In this document: positions 32,183 to 41,874 of the stretch, one piece after another
Layout of the letters: each line of letters begins with the position of its first letter
How positions within the stretch are numbered: position 1 is the stretch's first letter
NCBI RefSeq assembly: GCF_014654615.1
Contig: NZ_BNBB01000024.1
Span: 24,235 to 88,234 of the forward strand
From: Streptosporangium violaceochromogenes
Lineage (GTDB): Bacteria; Actinomycetota; Actinomycetes; Streptosporangiales; Streptosporangiaceae
DNA length: 64,000 bases
Reading direction: 5' to 3'
Made by a program: the position numbers and the translations under genes
The notes under the pieces: generated by a model
Database searches by the model: none
What the model was told of the DNA's origin: nothing
Seen by the model: the letters and a program-made list of their open reading frames with translations, nothing else

Positions 32183-33067
32183 ATGAGCGTGACCAGCAGA
32201 GCACTCGTGGCGGTCCTCGTTGCCTGCGGCCTGGGCGCCGCGGCCTGCGGCGGTTCCGCGGGCGGCGCCGTCTCGGCCGCCCCGGCGTCCGAGGGCGGCT
32301 CCGGCTCTCACACGGTGCCGCCGGCCTCCCCGCCGGCGGCACCGGCGACCTCTCCCGCGCCCTCCAAGACCACCGCGACCCCCGCGGCCGGCGAGAGCCG
32401 TACGGCCCTGCCGCTGAGCGGCAAGGTCGTGGTCGTGGACCCGGGTCACAACGGCCGGAACCATCGGCATCCGTCGGCGATCAACAAAAGGGTCAACGTC
32501 CTGACCCAGTGGAAGGCCTGCGACACCACCGGCACGGTCACCCCGGGCGGCTACACCGAGGCCGCGTTCACCTGGGACGTCTCCCGGCGTCTGGCCAAGA
32601 TCCTCAAGAGCCGGGGCGCGACGGTGAGACTCACCCGGCCCGACAACGCCGGCGTGGGCCCGTGCATCACCGAGCGGGCGGCGATCGGCAACAGGGCGAA
32701 GGCGGACGCGGCCCTGTCGGTCCACGCCGACGGTTCGGCCCCCGCCAACCACGGTTTCCACATCATCATGCCGAAGAAGATCAACGGCCCGGTGGACCCG
32801 GTCGTGGGCGCGTCCAGGAGACTCGGGCTGGCCGTCCGCGACGCCTACAGGGCCGGGACCGGCGTGCCGTACTCCACCTACATCGGGACCAAGGCCCTGA
32901 ACTTCCGCAGCGACCTCGGCGGCCTGAACCTCTCCAGGGTTCCCAAGATCTTCATCGAGTGCGGCAACATGAAGAACCCGGGCGACGCCGGGCGGTTCCA
33001 GGACACGGCCTTCCGGCAGAGGACCGCCCTCGCGCTGGCCGACGGGCTCCAGAGATACCTGGGCTGA
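32183..33067 (+). CDS. N-acetylmuramoyl-L-alanine amidase (Amidase_3), lipoprotein
   Basis: This encodes 294 residues. The N-terminal signal ends in GLGAAAC, a lipobox-like site, followed by a 50-residue Ala/Pro/Ser spacer. The catalytic domain starts at VVVVDPGHNG (Zn-binding His), continues with YTEAAFTWDVSRRLA (Zn-binding Glu), LSVHADGS (Zn-binding His) and ends with IFIECGNMKNPGD (catalytic Glu). It cuts the amide bond between muramic acid and L-Ala in peptidoglycan and acts outside the membrane. Confidence 0.93.
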   Translation: MSVTSRALVAVLVACGLGAAACGGSAGGAVSAAPASEGGSGSHTVPPASPPAAPATSPAPSKTTATPAAGESRTALPLSGKVVVVDPGHNGRNHRHPSAINKRVNVLTQWKACDTTGTVTPGGYTEAAFTWDVSRRLAKILKSRGATVRLTRPDNAGVGPCITERAAIGNRAKADAALSVHADGSAPANHGFHIIMPKKINGPVDPVVGASRRLGLAVRDAYRAGTGVPYSTYIGTKALNFRSDLGGLNLSRVPKIFIECGNMKNPGDAGRFQDTAFRQRTALALADGLQRYLG

Positions 33068-33116
33068 CACCTCGACCGGCCCGCGCGGGGGCCCCACCGG
33101 AACATCGCCGTACGGC

Positions 33117-33320
33117 TCAGCCGACCACCTGGTAGCCGGCCACCTGGATGGCGGCGCGGACGGCCGCGTCGTCGAAGGGGTCGGCGAAGACCTCCACCCG
33201 GCCGCCGGCGAGGTCGACGTCGACCCCGGTGACACCGGGGACCTCGCCGACCTCCTCCTTGATCGAACTCACACAGTGGCCACAGGTCATTCCGGTGACG
33301 GTGTACGTGCTCACACTCAT
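33117..33320 (-). CDS. Heavy-metal-associated (CopZ-like) domain protein
   Basis: This encodes 67 residues and is a single HMA fold with the metal-binding GMTCGHC near residues 10-16. The second half shows the beta-alpha-beta pattern (VDLAGGRVEVFADPFD, VRAAIQVAGYQVVG). It probably carries Cu(I). No copper ATPase gene is next to it; pyrD lies downstream on the same strand after 40 bases. Confidence 0.92.
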   Translation of the reverse strand: MSVSTYTVTGMTCGHCVSSIKEEVGEVPGVTGVDVDLAGGRVEVFADPFDDAAVRAAIQVAGYQVVG

Positions 33321-33360
33321 CGCAAGCCTCCAAGGTCGGGATCGCCCGCCCAGGGTAGTG

Positions 33361-34434
33361 TCACCGGCCCGCGGTGCGGCCGATGACCTCCCTCAGGTCG
33401 GTGACCCCGTGACGGCGCATGCGGCGGGCGAGGTCACGGTGGATGCGATGGGCCCACAGCGGCCCCTCGTAGATCATCGCGCTGTAGCCCTGGACCAGGG
33501 TGGCGCCGGCCAGCAGGCGCTCCCAGACGTCGTCCACGTTCTCGACGCCTCCGACCGAGACGAGCACCAGTCGGTCACCCACGCGGGCGCGCAGCCGCCG
33601 CAGCACCTCCAGCGAGCGCGCCTTCAGCGGGCGGCCGGACAGCCCTCCGCTCTCGGTGCTGGTCACGCCCTCGCGGCCGATCGTGGTGTTGGTCGCGATG
33701 ATGCCGTCGAGGCCGAGGTCGAGCGCCAGGTCGGCGACCGCGTCCACGTCCTCGTCGGCCAGATCGGGAGCGATCTTGACCAGCAGAGGAGTACGGCGGG
33801 GCGTGGCGTCGGCGACCTCCTTGACCTCCAGCAGCAGCGGGCGCAGGCGGTCGACGGCCTGCAGGTCGCGCAGCCCGGGGGTGTTCGGCGAGCTCACGTT
33901 GACCACCAGGTAGTCGGCCGCCGCCGCCAGTTGCCCGGCCGCGGCCACGTAGTCCTGGACGGCCTCCGCCTCCGGGACGACCTTGGTCTTGCCGATGTTG
34001 ACGCCGACGACCGCCGGAACGCGGCGGGGCCTGCTCAGCGCCCGGGCCGCGGCCTGCGCGCCCGCGTTGTTGAACCCCATCCGGTTGATGATCGCCCGGT
34101 CGCGCGTCAGCCGGAACAGCCGGGGCCTGGCGTTGCCCGGCTGGGCGTAGGCGGTGATCGTCCCCACCTCGACGTGGCTGAAGCCGAGCGCGGACATGGC
34201 CTCCACGCAGCGGGCGTCCTTGTCGAAGCCCGCCGCCAGCCCGAACGGGCCGGGGAAGTGGACGCCGAAGGCCCGCACCCGCAGGCGGGGGTCGCGGGGG
34301 GCGAGCCGGCGGTGGAGCAGCCGCTTGACCACGGGTGCCGCCGAAAGGAGCCGGAGCGCGCCGACCGTCAGGCGGTGGACGTCCTCGGCGTCGAAGCGGC
34401 TGAGGACCTGCGTGAACACGAATCGATACATCAT
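33361..34434 (-). CDS. pyrD: Dihydroorotate dehydrogenase (quinone, class 2)
   Basis: This encodes 357 residues with a membrane-associating N-terminus (MMYRFVFTQVLSRFDAEDVH). PFGLAAGFDKDARCVEAM, NRMGFNNAGA, VNVSSPNTPGLR, KIAPDLADED and the FMN-binding VSVGGV segment are typical of class 2 enzymes, which pass electrons to quinones. It catalyses the fourth step of pyrimidine synthesis. Confidence 0.95.
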   Translation of the reverse strand: MMYRFVFTQVLSRFDAEDVHRLTVGALRLLSAAPVVKRLLHRRLAPRDPRLRVRAFGVHFPGPFGLAAGFDKDARCVEAMSALGFSHVEVGTITAYAQPGNARPRLFRLTRDRAIINRMGFNNAGAQAAARALSRPRRVPAVVGVNIGKTKVVPEAEAVQDYVAAAGQLAAAADYLVVNVSSPNTPGLRDLQAVDRLRPLLLEVKEVADATPRRTPLLVKIAPDLADEDVDAVADLALDLGLDGIIATNTTIGREGVTSTESGGLSGRPLKARSLEVLRRLRARVGDRLVLVSVGGVENVDDVWERLLAGATLVQGYSAMIYEGPLWAHRIHRDLARRMRRHGVTDLREVIGRTAGR

Positions 34435-34566
34435 CGATCAGGGTAGCCCCCCGGCGAGACGTGGCTCACGGCGCCCGCCCCGGCGCGGTGTCCCGGACAC
34501 GGCGCCGCGCCCCGCCGTCAATGAATCGTTAAGTGTTCGGCAAGCGGGGACGGGCATGGTGCGAAC

Positions 34567-34950
34567 ATGAACAATCCTTCACGTTCGATCATCGTCCTTC
34601 GGCGCCGCCCCCTGGTGGACGGCGTGCTCCGCGACATGGCGGAGAGCGGCGGCACCGTCGTGCCCTCCCGGTGGGAGGCCGACATCGAGCGGGAGTTCGG
34701 CGGCATGAGCGGTTTCCTGGCCGAGCTGAGCCGCCGATGGTGGGCGGCCTACGGCGCCTACCTGGACGCGATGATCGAGCTGGGCCACGACGACCCGTCA
34801 CGGGCATGGGCCGACGTCACCGGGCAGATGCCCCACCTGAGGGCCGTCCTCGACGCCCACGCCGACGAGTCCGCCCTCGCCGAGGCCGAGCGGCGCCACT
34901 GCGACACGCTGCGCTGGACCACCAGGCGCGAGACCCGCCGGGCCGCCTGA
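34567..34950 (+). CDS. Hypothetical protein
   Basis: This encodes 127 residues from ATG 34567. The sequence is soluble and charged, with SRWEADIEREFGGMSGFLAELSRRWWAAYGAYLDAM as its most conserved-looking part, then an acidic helix. I do not recognise a family. No clear ribosome-binding site precedes it, and the short AT-rich leader (34520-34566) may be its promoter. Confidence 0.55.
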   Translation: MNNPSRSIIVLRRRPLVDGVLRDMAESGGTVVPSRWEADIEREFGGMSGFLAELSRRWWAAYGAYLDAMIELGHDDPSRAWADVTGQMPHLRAVLDAHADESALAEAERRHCDTLRWTTRRETRRAA

Positions 34951-35144
34951 GCCGCCCCGGGCGCGTCCGGCCCGCGTTCCCGGCGGTCCCCCGCGGTGTG
35001 GCCCCCGCGGTCGTGACCGTTACGCCCTCGCGGGCGGCCCGAGAGGCCGAAGGGCCGGGCGCCTCTTCCGGCGGCCGGTCAAGGCGTCTGTCAGATTCTT
35101 CCCGGCACCGGGCATATCCGCCGGCGATCGGGTATCGATGGACG

Positions 35145-35954
35145 ATGGCCAAATTACTCGATCATCGGCCGCCCCCGGCGGCCGGGAGCCGCCTGAGCGT
35201 GCGGCTCACGTTCGCCGTGGTGGCCGTCGCGCTGTTCTCCGTGCTCGCCGTCCTGCTGCTGGTGCTCGTGATGTCCTCCTTCGCACCGCTGAACGCCTTC
35301 GACGAGAGCGTGGCCCGGCTGCTCCACGCGCGGGCGTCGGCCGACCCCGGTTACGCGCGCCTCCTCAACCTGGTCACCGACGTGCTCGGGCCGAACACCT
35401 GGCGTGCCCTCGTGGCGCTGGCCGCCCTCTGGGCCTGGGGGCGGGGCGCGCCGCGCCTGGCGGCCTGGGCGGTCGTCACGATCGCCGCGAGCGGGCTGCT
35501 GAACCTCGCGCTCAAGGAGATCGTCAACCGGGCGCGGCCCGTGCTGCCCGACCCGGTCTCGTGGGCGCCGGGAACGTCCTTCCCCTCCGGCCACGCGATG
35601 GCGGCGGCGACGGGGACGTGCGTCCTGGTGCTCATGCTGCTGCCCTCCTTGAGGAGCGGGGGCGCCCGGGCCGCCGCCTGGGGTGTCGCGGCGGTGATCA
35701 CGGTCTTCGTCGCCTACACGCGGGTGGCGCTCGGCGTCCACTGGCTCAGCGACGTGGTCGCCGGGAGCGCGCTGGGCGTCGTCGTGGCCGCGGGGACGAC
35801 GGCGGGGTTCGAGCGGTGGCGCAGGGACGAGGGGCGCGCTCCCGCCGCGCCGTACCGGCAGGGGGTCGGGCCTGGTGTGTTCTCGGAAGGGGGTCCGCGG
35901 GGCACGTCCACCGGGGGGATCGGGGAGCGCCTATCTGACAAAGATCAGCATTAA
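35145..35954 (+). CDS. PAP2-family membrane phosphatase
   Basis: This encodes 269 residues from ATG 35145. It has five to six membrane helices and the full PAP2 signature: KEIVNRARP (C1), PSGHAMAA (C2) and RVALGVHWLSDVVAG (C3), with the catalytic His in the last. Members dephosphorylate phosphatidic acid, undecaprenyl diphosphate or similar lipids. The C-terminal 40 residues are Gly-rich and probably cytoplasmic. Confidence 0.92.
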   Translation: MAKLLDHRPPPAAGSRLSVRLTFAVVAVALFSVLAVLLLVLVMSSFAPLNAFDESVARLLHARASADPGYARLLNLVTDVLGPNTWRALVALAALWAWGRGAPRLAAWAVVTIAASGLLNLALKEIVNRARPVLPDPVSWAPGTSFPSGHAMAAATGTCVLVLMLLPSLRSGGARAAAWGVAAVITVFVAYTRVALGVHWLSDVVAGSALGVVVAAGTTAGFERWRRDEGRAPAAPYRQGVGPGVFSEGGPRGTSTGGIGERLSDKDQH

Positions 35955-36326
35955 TTGTCATCAATCAAGTGATATGGGACCCTTTCCTGTTTTTCGCAAC
36001 CCCCACACCGGATGAATGTAGGAAGATGAGGTCGAAAGGGTGCTCACACCAGTGATCACCGCCCCCGCCGGCGGGTCAGCCATAAAGGAACCCGCCCCGC
36101 GAAACCGCAATAGACACCACAGACTCCCGATATATGGGATGGTTCACTGTGACGCCCCACAGAGCGTTACAAGTTGCAGATATATGCCTACCGTATGTTA
36201 CGAAGTACGATAGGAACTCCCAAACCCGGCGGAGAGCCTAGGAGCCCCCCGCCAGGACACGAGCGGCCAGCCGACCGGACCCAGCAGCGTTCGACGGCCA
36301 CCCCCTTGTAGGAAGGAAGCCGGCCC
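35955..36326. other. Gene-free AT-richer region before the small Cys protein
   Basis: No gene is supported. The stretch is lower in GC than its surroundings. It holds GGCGGGT/ACCCGCC (36070-36076/36090-36096), CTGTG/CACAG (36147-36151/36158-36162) and CGTA-TGT-TACG. This could be a structured leader or a regulated promoter. The next gene has GTAGGAAGGAAG upstream. Confidence 0.4.
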
Positions 36327-36539
36327 ATGGATCGCCAGCCCGTTGTCTGCCATACCTGCACAGGTGTTCTCCTCGCCCAGGACCCCCGCGACTACACGCC
36401 GCAACGAGGGCGTCTGATCGTCGCGAACGGATACTGCGCCTGCCCCTCCAGCGCTCCGCCCGCCCCGGAGTCCCTCGTGCGCCGGCAGCCGCACACCATG
36501 CAGATGCCCCTGAACCAGACGACGATGGTGAACGCCTGA
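36327..36539 (+). CDS. Small protein with CxxC and CxC pairs
   Basis: This encodes 70 residues; ATG 36327 with AGGAAGG about 9 bases upstream. CHTC near residues 8-11 and CAC near 37-39 could form a zinc-binding site, with about 25 residues between as in small zinc ribbons. The C-terminal 25 residues look unstructured. I do not know the family. The good ribosome-binding site and the paired Cys are the reasons for calling it a gene. Confidence 0.5.
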   Translation: MDRQPVVCHTCTGVLLAQDPRDYTPQRGRLIVANGYCACPSSAPPAPESLVRRQPHTMQMPLNQTTMVNA

Positions 36540-37087
36540 GCGCATCCGGCACGCGGGTGCACCGAGCGCGCCCTCGCACACCGCCCCGCGCACACCGAGC
36601 AGCACCAGAGCACAAGAACCTTCCTGGTGAACCGCCCGGCATCCGGTCCGGCGGCGACCCGGCGCGTCACGAGCGACCGCCGGGCGTCCGTCCGTTCCCG
36701 CACGCAAGGGCCCCCGCCTCCACGGCACGCGGCCCCATCACGCCCTCGTCCCGCCCCCTCCCGCGCCCCCTCGGCCCCGGCCGACCGGCCCGCGGAACGC
36801 GGAGCACGCCCAGGTCACCCACCCCGGCCGGCCGGGCGGACGCCGCGACGGTGATGATCCGCCGTTTCCCTCCCGGGAGGCCGGCCCCCGCCGTACGATG
36901 CGTCCGTCCGCACGACGGGGAACCCGAAGCGGGGCCGGCGACGAGATCACGGGACGGCGGACGAGACGATCCGGCCCGCCCCCGGCTTCCCCCGGTACAG
37001 AGGTGCCGGAAATGAACATGATCTAGGCTCGTTACCGGAAAACCAGCCGAGGCCGAAGGCGGGGCCGCTCCGCCCGCCGGGGACGGG
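36540..37087. other. Gene-free GC-rich region before lepB
   Basis: There are long open frames on both strands, but all have the biased composition of GC-rich noncoding DNA (Arg/Pro/Ala/Gly). I see no family motif, clear terminator or repeat in this 548-base stretch. Confidence 0.4.
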
Positions 37088-37897
37088 GTGCGCGTGGTCA
37101 CGAAAGACGTCGAGCGACCGGCCGGGGAGAGCGGGAAGAAGAGATCGTTCTGGCGCGAGCTCCTGGTGATGGTCGCGATCGCCTTCCTGCTGGCGTTGCT
37201 GATCAAGAGCTTCGTCGTCCAGGCGTTCTACATCCCCTCGGAGTCGATGGAGAACACGCTCCTGACGAACGACCGGGTCCTGGTCAACAAGCTCGTCTAC
37301 CGCGTCCGCGACATCGAGCGCGGGGACGTGGTGGTCTTCGCCGGGGCCGACTCCTGGAAGGAGGAGGCCGCCCCCGAGGGGCCCTCCAACCCGGTCACGT
37401 CGTCCCTCCACTGGGCCGGCACCCTCCTGGGGGTCGTGCCCGGCGAGAAGGACTACATCAAGCGGGTCATCGGCGTGCCGGGCGACACGGTGAAGTGCTG
37501 CGACGCCCACCACCGCGTCACGGTCAACGGGGCCCCGCTCTCCGAGGAGGGCTACCTGCACCCGGGCGACGTCCCGTCCAAGACCCCCTTCGAGATCAAG
37601 GTCCCGCTGGGACGCCTGTGGGTGATGGGCGACCACCGGTCGGTGTCGTACGACTCCCGCTTCCACCAGGACGACCCCGGAGGAGGCGCGATTCCCGAGG
37701 ACGAGGTGATCGGCCGTGCCTTCGTGATCGTGTGGCCGTTCTCCCGCGCCACCACGCTCCCCATCCCCGAAACCTTCTCCCAGCCGGCCCTCCGGGCGGC
37801 CGGGGCCGTCGGCTCGGCGGCCCCGCTCCTGCTCGGGTTCGCCTGCGCCGTCCCCCTGGCACGCCTGCGCCACCGCCTGCCGTTCAGACGGCGGTGA
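37088..37897 (+). CDS. lepB: Signal peptidase I
   Basis: This encodes 269 residues from GTG 37088. It has a cytoplasmic N-terminus, one clear anchor (LVMVAIAFLLALLIKSFVV), catalytic Ser53 in IPSESMENTL, catalytic Lys125 in DYIKRVIGVPGD, and the box E motif GRLWVMGDHRSVSYDSR. A second hydrophobic stretch near the C-terminus (AGAVGSAAPLLLGFACAV) would give a two-anchor topology. It removes Sec and Tat signal peptides outside the membrane, including those of PhoX and the Cys/Trp peptide in this window. It stands alone. Confidence 0.94.
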   Translation: MRVVTKDVERPAGESGKKRSFWRELLVMVAIAFLLALLIKSFVVQAFYIPSESMENTLLTNDRVLVNKLVYRVRDIERGDVVVFAGADSWKEEAAPEGPSNPVTSSLHWAGTLLGVVPGEKDYIKRVIGVPGDTVKCCDAHHRVTVNGAPLSEEGYLHPGDVPSKTPFEIKVPLGRLWVMGDHRSVSYDSRFHQDDPGGGAIPEDEVIGRAFVIVWPFSRATTLPIPETFSQPALRAAGAVGSAAPLLLGFACAVPLARLRHRLPFRRR

Positions 37898-38055
37898 CGG
37901 CCGGCGCCCGCCACGCGAAAGGCGACTCCCCCTGGCGTGGCGCTCGCCACGGCCGCTGAATACGACAAGGATGGAGAGCGGCGCGAGGGCCGCCGGAGAG
38001 CGCGGGAAGCTCACAGAGCACGGCGGGCGCGGCAGGCACGGGGGATGGGGGCACG

Positions 38056-38904
38056 ATGCGCAGGCGCGAGAACGGGCGGCCGGTGGTCGCCGGATACGAC
38101 GGTTCCAAGGCGAGCGAGCAGGCGCTTCGGTGGGCGGTTGAGGACGCCCGCATGCGCTTCGCCCCCCTGGTCGTCTGCCACGCCTGGCAGGGGCCGTACC
38201 CGATGCCGGCGATCTCGGCCGAGAGCATGGAGGCCCTCCGGCGGATGGGCCGGCACGCGCTCGACACGGGGGCGAACCTGGCGCGCGCCCTGGCCCCCCG
38301 CCTGGAGGTCCGCGCGGAGCTGGACACGGGACCCCCCTCGGTCGTCCTGAGGAACAGGTCGAGCACGGCGGAGCTGGTCGTGGTCGGCCAGCGTGGCGCC
38401 GGCGGCTTCGAGGAACTGCAGATCGGCTCGACCGCGATCCAGCTGGCGGCGCACGCGCACTGTCCCGTGGCCGTCGTCAAGCAGCACTTCCGCCCCCGCA
38501 CCGGGCTCGTACTGGTCGCCGTGGACGGCACGAACCCCCATCGGCCGGAGCTCGGGGCCGCCTTCGAGGAGGCCCGGCTGCGGCAGGCGTCGCTGCGGGC
38601 GATCTGCCTGTGCCCCGCGGAGGTGGAGGACACCCGGGAGATCGCGGCCCGCTTCCACCGGGCCATCGCGGTGTGGGAGGAGAAGCACCCCGTGGTGGCG
38701 GTGGAGACCGCCATCCTGGTCGGCCCACCCAGGGCCGCGCTCCAGGAGGCCGCCGAGGAGGCGGATCTGACGGTGATCGGCGACCGCGCGCCCGGCGATC
38801 CGGACGAACCACCGCTGGGGCCGCTCTGCCAGGCGCTGCTACGCGGCGCGCCCGGCACGGTCATCGTGATTCCGTCCCGCGTGTCCGGCTCCACCGCGCG
38901 GTGA
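38056..38904 (+). CDS. Universal stress protein with two USP domains
   Basis: This encodes 282 residues. The first domain begins RPVVAGYDGSKASEQALRWA and ends with VVGQRGAGGFEELQIGSTAIQLAAHAHCPVAVV, including the ATP-binding G-x2-G-x9-G-(S/T) motif. The second domain (GLVLVAVDGTNPHRPELGAA to VIGDRAPGD) has a degenerate ATP loop. Such tandem USPs act in dormancy and stress in actinobacteria. It is convergent with the GH15 gene. Confidence 0.92.
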   Translation: MRRRENGRPVVAGYDGSKASEQALRWAVEDARMRFAPLVVCHAWQGPYPMPAISAESMEALRRMGRHALDTGANLARALAPRLEVRAELDTGPPSVVLRNRSSTAELVVVGQRGAGGFEELQIGSTAIQLAAHAHCPVAVVKQHFRPRTGLVLVAVDGTNPHRPELGAAFEEARLRQASLRAICLCPAEVEDTREIAARFHRAIAVWEEKHPVVAVETAILVGPPRAALQEAAEEADLTVIGDRAPGDPDEPPLGPLCQALLRGAPGTVIVIPSRVSGSTAR

Positions 38905-38941
38905 AACCCGCCGCGGGCCGGCGACGGACGCGGGCGTCCCG

Positions 38942-40870
38942 TCACAGCGGCTCGGCCACGGGCACCCGCCACGACCTCACGCCGCCCCCGCCGCGCTCGG
39001 CCCTGATGATGTGGATGACCGCGTTGATGAGGGCCAGATGGGTGAACGCCTGGGGGAAGTTGCCCAGGTGGCGCCCGCTGACGGGGTCGATCTCCTCGGC
39101 GTACAGGCCGAGCGGGCTGGCGAAGGAGAGCACCTTCTCGCAGAGCCTCCGGGCCCGCGCGTGCTCCCCGATCTCCGTCAGGGCCGAGACGAGCCAGAAC
39201 GAGCAGATCGTGAAGCTCCCCTCCTCCCCGCTCAGGCCGTCGTCGGTCTCCTTCGGCAGGTAGCGCAGGACCAGGTCGTCGACGGTCAGGTCGTCGGCGA
39301 CGGCCAGCACCGTGTTGCGGACCCGGGGGTCCTCCGGAGGCAGGAAACCGACCAGCGGGATGAGCAGCAGTGAGGCGTCCAGGGCGTCGGTGCCGTAGTG
39401 CTGCCGGAAGATGCCCTGCTCACCGACGCCGTGGGCGCACACGTCGGCGTGGATCTCGTCGGCGACCTCCCGCCAGCGCGCGGCCAGGGCCCTGTCCTGG
39501 CGGAGCCGGGCCAGCCGCGCCCCCCGGTCGACCGCGACCCAGCACATGACCTTCGAGGAGGTGAAGTGCTGGGAATCGCCGCGTACCTCCCAGATGCCCT
39601 GGTCGGGCTCTCGCCAGTACTTGACCGCGCACTCGACCTGGCGCCTCAGGATGGGCCAGATCCGCTCGTCCAGACGGTCCCGGGAGCGGGTGTGGATGTA
39701 GAAGGAGTCGAGGACCGCCCCCCAGACGTCGTTCTGGCGGTGCCGGAACGCGGCGTTGCCGACCCTGACGGGTTTCGCCCCCTCGTATCCGTCGAGGTGG
39801 TCGAGGATGTGCTCGTCCAGCTCGCGCTCGCCGTCGACGCCGTACATGACCTGTAGTTCCTCGTCACGCTCCGCGACGTCGGCGATGAACCAGAAGAAGT
39901 CGTCGGCCTCCCAGTCGAACCCGAGGGTGTAAAGCCCCCACAGGGCGAAGGTGGAGTCGCGGATCCAGCTGTAGCGGTAGTCCCAGTTGCGGTCCCCGCC
40001 CGGCATCTCGGGCAGGGAGGTGGTCGCCGCCGCGATCAGCGCGCCGCTGGGGGCGAAGGTCAGGCCCTTCAGGGTGAGGGCGCTGCGCTCCAGGAAGCTG
40101 CGCCAGGGGTGGTCGGGGAAGTCTCCCCGGGCGAGCCAGTGCTGCCAGTGGTGGGCGGTCCACACGAGCCGGTCGTACGCCTCGTCGAAGGTGTAGGGCG
40201 GCTCGTGGGAGGTCCAGGTCAGCGCGCAGAAGCGGGTCTCCCCCTCCCGGAGCAGGGTGCGCGCCGTGGCGCGCGACACCTCGAACCCCAGCCTCATGTC
40301 GGTGGTGAGCCGAAGCTCCAGCCGCTCCCCGTCGGCCCTGGCCACACCCTGGTGGTAGCCCCGGTCGGTGTAGGACCAGCGGGCCGGCTTGCGGCCGTAG
40401 TCGAACATCGGCTCGCAGTCCATCGTGACCTGCGCCTCGCCGCTGACGCAGCGCACGGTGCGCAGCAGCACATGACTGGCGTCGTAGTCGGTCGGCGCCC
40501 TCCGATGCGTCTCGGAGAGCTCGTCGTGGTGGTGCCAGGGCCCCATGACCAGCAGGTCGCGCACGACGATCCAGCCCGTGTGGGTGCCCCAGCTCGTCTC
40601 CAGCACCAGGGTGCCCGGGAGGTAGCGGCGCGCGGCGGGGACCCGGATGTCCGCGGGCCCGAGGCGAAACCCCCCGGCGTCACGGTCGACGATGGTGGCG
40701 AACACGCTGGGGGAGTCCATCCGGGGCACGCACAGCCACTCGACGTTGCCGCTCGGCGCCACCAGGGCGGTGCTCTCGCAGTCGGACAGGAAGGCGTAGT
40801 CACCGATGGGCGGGAAGGGGGAGCACTCGCAGAGCGCGCCCGCGGGAGGGATCGAAGAACCGGTGGTCAT
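38942..40870 (-). CDS. Glycoside hydrolase family 15 protein (trehalase/glucoamylase type)
   Basis: This encodes 642 residues from ATG 40870. It begins with the N-terminal beta-sandwich domain typical of actinobacterial GH15 (PPIGDYAFLSDCESTALVAPSGNVEWLCVPRMDSPSVF). The (alpha/alpha)6 barrel follows, with GGDRNWDYRYSWIRDSTF as the family hallmark and FTICSFWLVSALTEIGEHARA toward the end. There is no signal peptide. Mycobacterial members of this type hydrolyse trehalose, so a trehalase role is plausible. Confidence 0.92.
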   Translation of the reverse strand: MTTGSSIPPAGALCECSPFPPIGDYAFLSDCESTALVAPSGNVEWLCVPRMDSPSVFATIVDRDAGGFRLGPADIRVPAARRYLPGTLVLETSWGTHTGWIVVRDLLVMGPWHHHDELSETHRRAPTDYDASHVLLRTVRCVSGEAQVTMDCEPMFDYGRKPARWSYTDRGYHQGVARADGERLELRLTTDMRLGFEVSRATARTLLREGETRFCALTWTSHEPPYTFDEAYDRLVWTAHHWQHWLARGDFPDHPWRSFLERSALTLKGLTFAPSGALIAAATTSLPEMPGGDRNWDYRYSWIRDSTFALWGLYTLGFDWEADDFFWFIADVAERDEELQVMYGVDGERELDEHILDHLDGYEGAKPVRVGNAAFRHRQNDVWGAVLDSFYIHTRSRDRLDERIWPILRRQVECAVKYWREPDQGIWEVRGDSQHFTSSKVMCWVAVDRGARLARLRQDRALAARWREVADEIHADVCAHGVGEQGIFRQHYGTDALDASLLLIPLVGFLPPEDPRVRNTVLAVADDLTVDDLVLRYLPKETDDGLSGEEGSFTICSFWLVSALTEIGEHARARRLCEKVLSFASPLGLYAEEIDPVSGRHLGNFPQAFTHLALINAVIHIIRAERGGGGVRSWRVPVAEPL

Positions 40871-41119
40871 TCGGTGCCTGCCTTCCCCGGAGGCCTCGTC
40901 CCGCCGGGTGGGCCGCGGACGGCCCCGCCCGGCGGGGGGCCTCTCCGTCCCGCGGCGCGACGCGGCCACGGGGTGGGGGCCTCGGTGCCCCGGCGCCCCG
41001 CGTCGACAAGAGCGGCCGCAACCGTCACATCACCACTCTAAGCACGAAACCGCAGGTAAGAAAGGCGTGACCCGATCGAGAGGCGGCCTTGGGACGGCCC
41101 CGGCCGGCCCGCCCGGCGG

Positions 41120-41503
41120 TCAGGCGGCGGGTGCGGCCATCTCCTGGTACTCGGCCGGAAGCTGCGACATCGCCTGGTCGAACACGTCGCCGGGAACCGT
41201 CTGCCGCAGGGTCGTCAGGACGGCCCGGACGCCGTCGGTGGCCTCCTTCGGGGTGAGCCCGGTGCGCCTGCTGATCCGCATCACGAAGTCGTGGAGCCCG
41301 AACGGCCGGCTCCTGTCCCGGATGGGAAACGACCCCCGCAGGAACTCCGGCAGGCACGAGGCGAGGTGCCGCGCCTCACCCGCGCTCAGCCGGTCCCCCA
41401 GCGTCTCCACCGTCGCCCGGACGAGGTCGGCCGCCGCCTCCCGCGAGAGATCCGCGCGCTCGGCCACCGTCTGGACGAACTTCCTGTGCTCCACGTGCTC
41501 CAC
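41120..41503 (-). CDS. DUF2267 protein
   Basis: This encodes 127 residues; GTG 41503 with GGGGGG 6 bases upstream, so the open frame further up is ignored. It consists of two helical repeats (RKFVQTVAERADLSREAAADLVRATVETLGDRLSAGEARHLASCLP and a matching second half), the DUF2267 pattern. Function is unknown; members often occur beside stress genes, as here near a USP gene. Confidence 0.85.
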   Translation of the reverse strand: MEHVEHRKFVQTVAERADLSREAAADLVRATVETLGDRLSAGEARHLASCLPEFLRGSFPIRDRSRPFGLHDFVMRISRRTGLTPKEATDGVRAVLTTLRQTVPGDVFDQAMSQLPAEYQEMAAPAA

Positions 41504-41874
41504 ATCGATCCCCCCTTGACCGGCTAGCGTTCCCGGCCGGCGCAAAAAGGAACGTCGCGCGCGGACGTCCCCGGCGCCGAGGGCTTTCCGGCTCTTCCCC
41601 AATGGCCGGCCGGGCCGTCTTGGGCGAATCTCCACGGAGTATGAGGCCGGGTAAGAATGAACGCGCCCCGGCGGTCGGCACGACGTTCTTCCCGCTCAAT
41701 CAAATCCCGTCCGGAGCGTTCCGTTCACCGTGAAAAAGCGTGGAGGCCTCCGCGGTCCGCAAACCCCGCCCGGCCCCCGCCCTCTGATGCCCTCGAATGC
41801 CCTCCGGCGCTCTCTCGCACCCCCCTCGCGCTCCCCCGCGGATCCCCTTTCGGCCCGTCGCCGGTACCGGCCGG
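41504..41874. other. Gene-free stretch
   Basis: No gene is supported in these 371 bases, and I see no strong hairpin or repeat. Open frames present are compositionally biased shadows. Confidence 0.4.
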
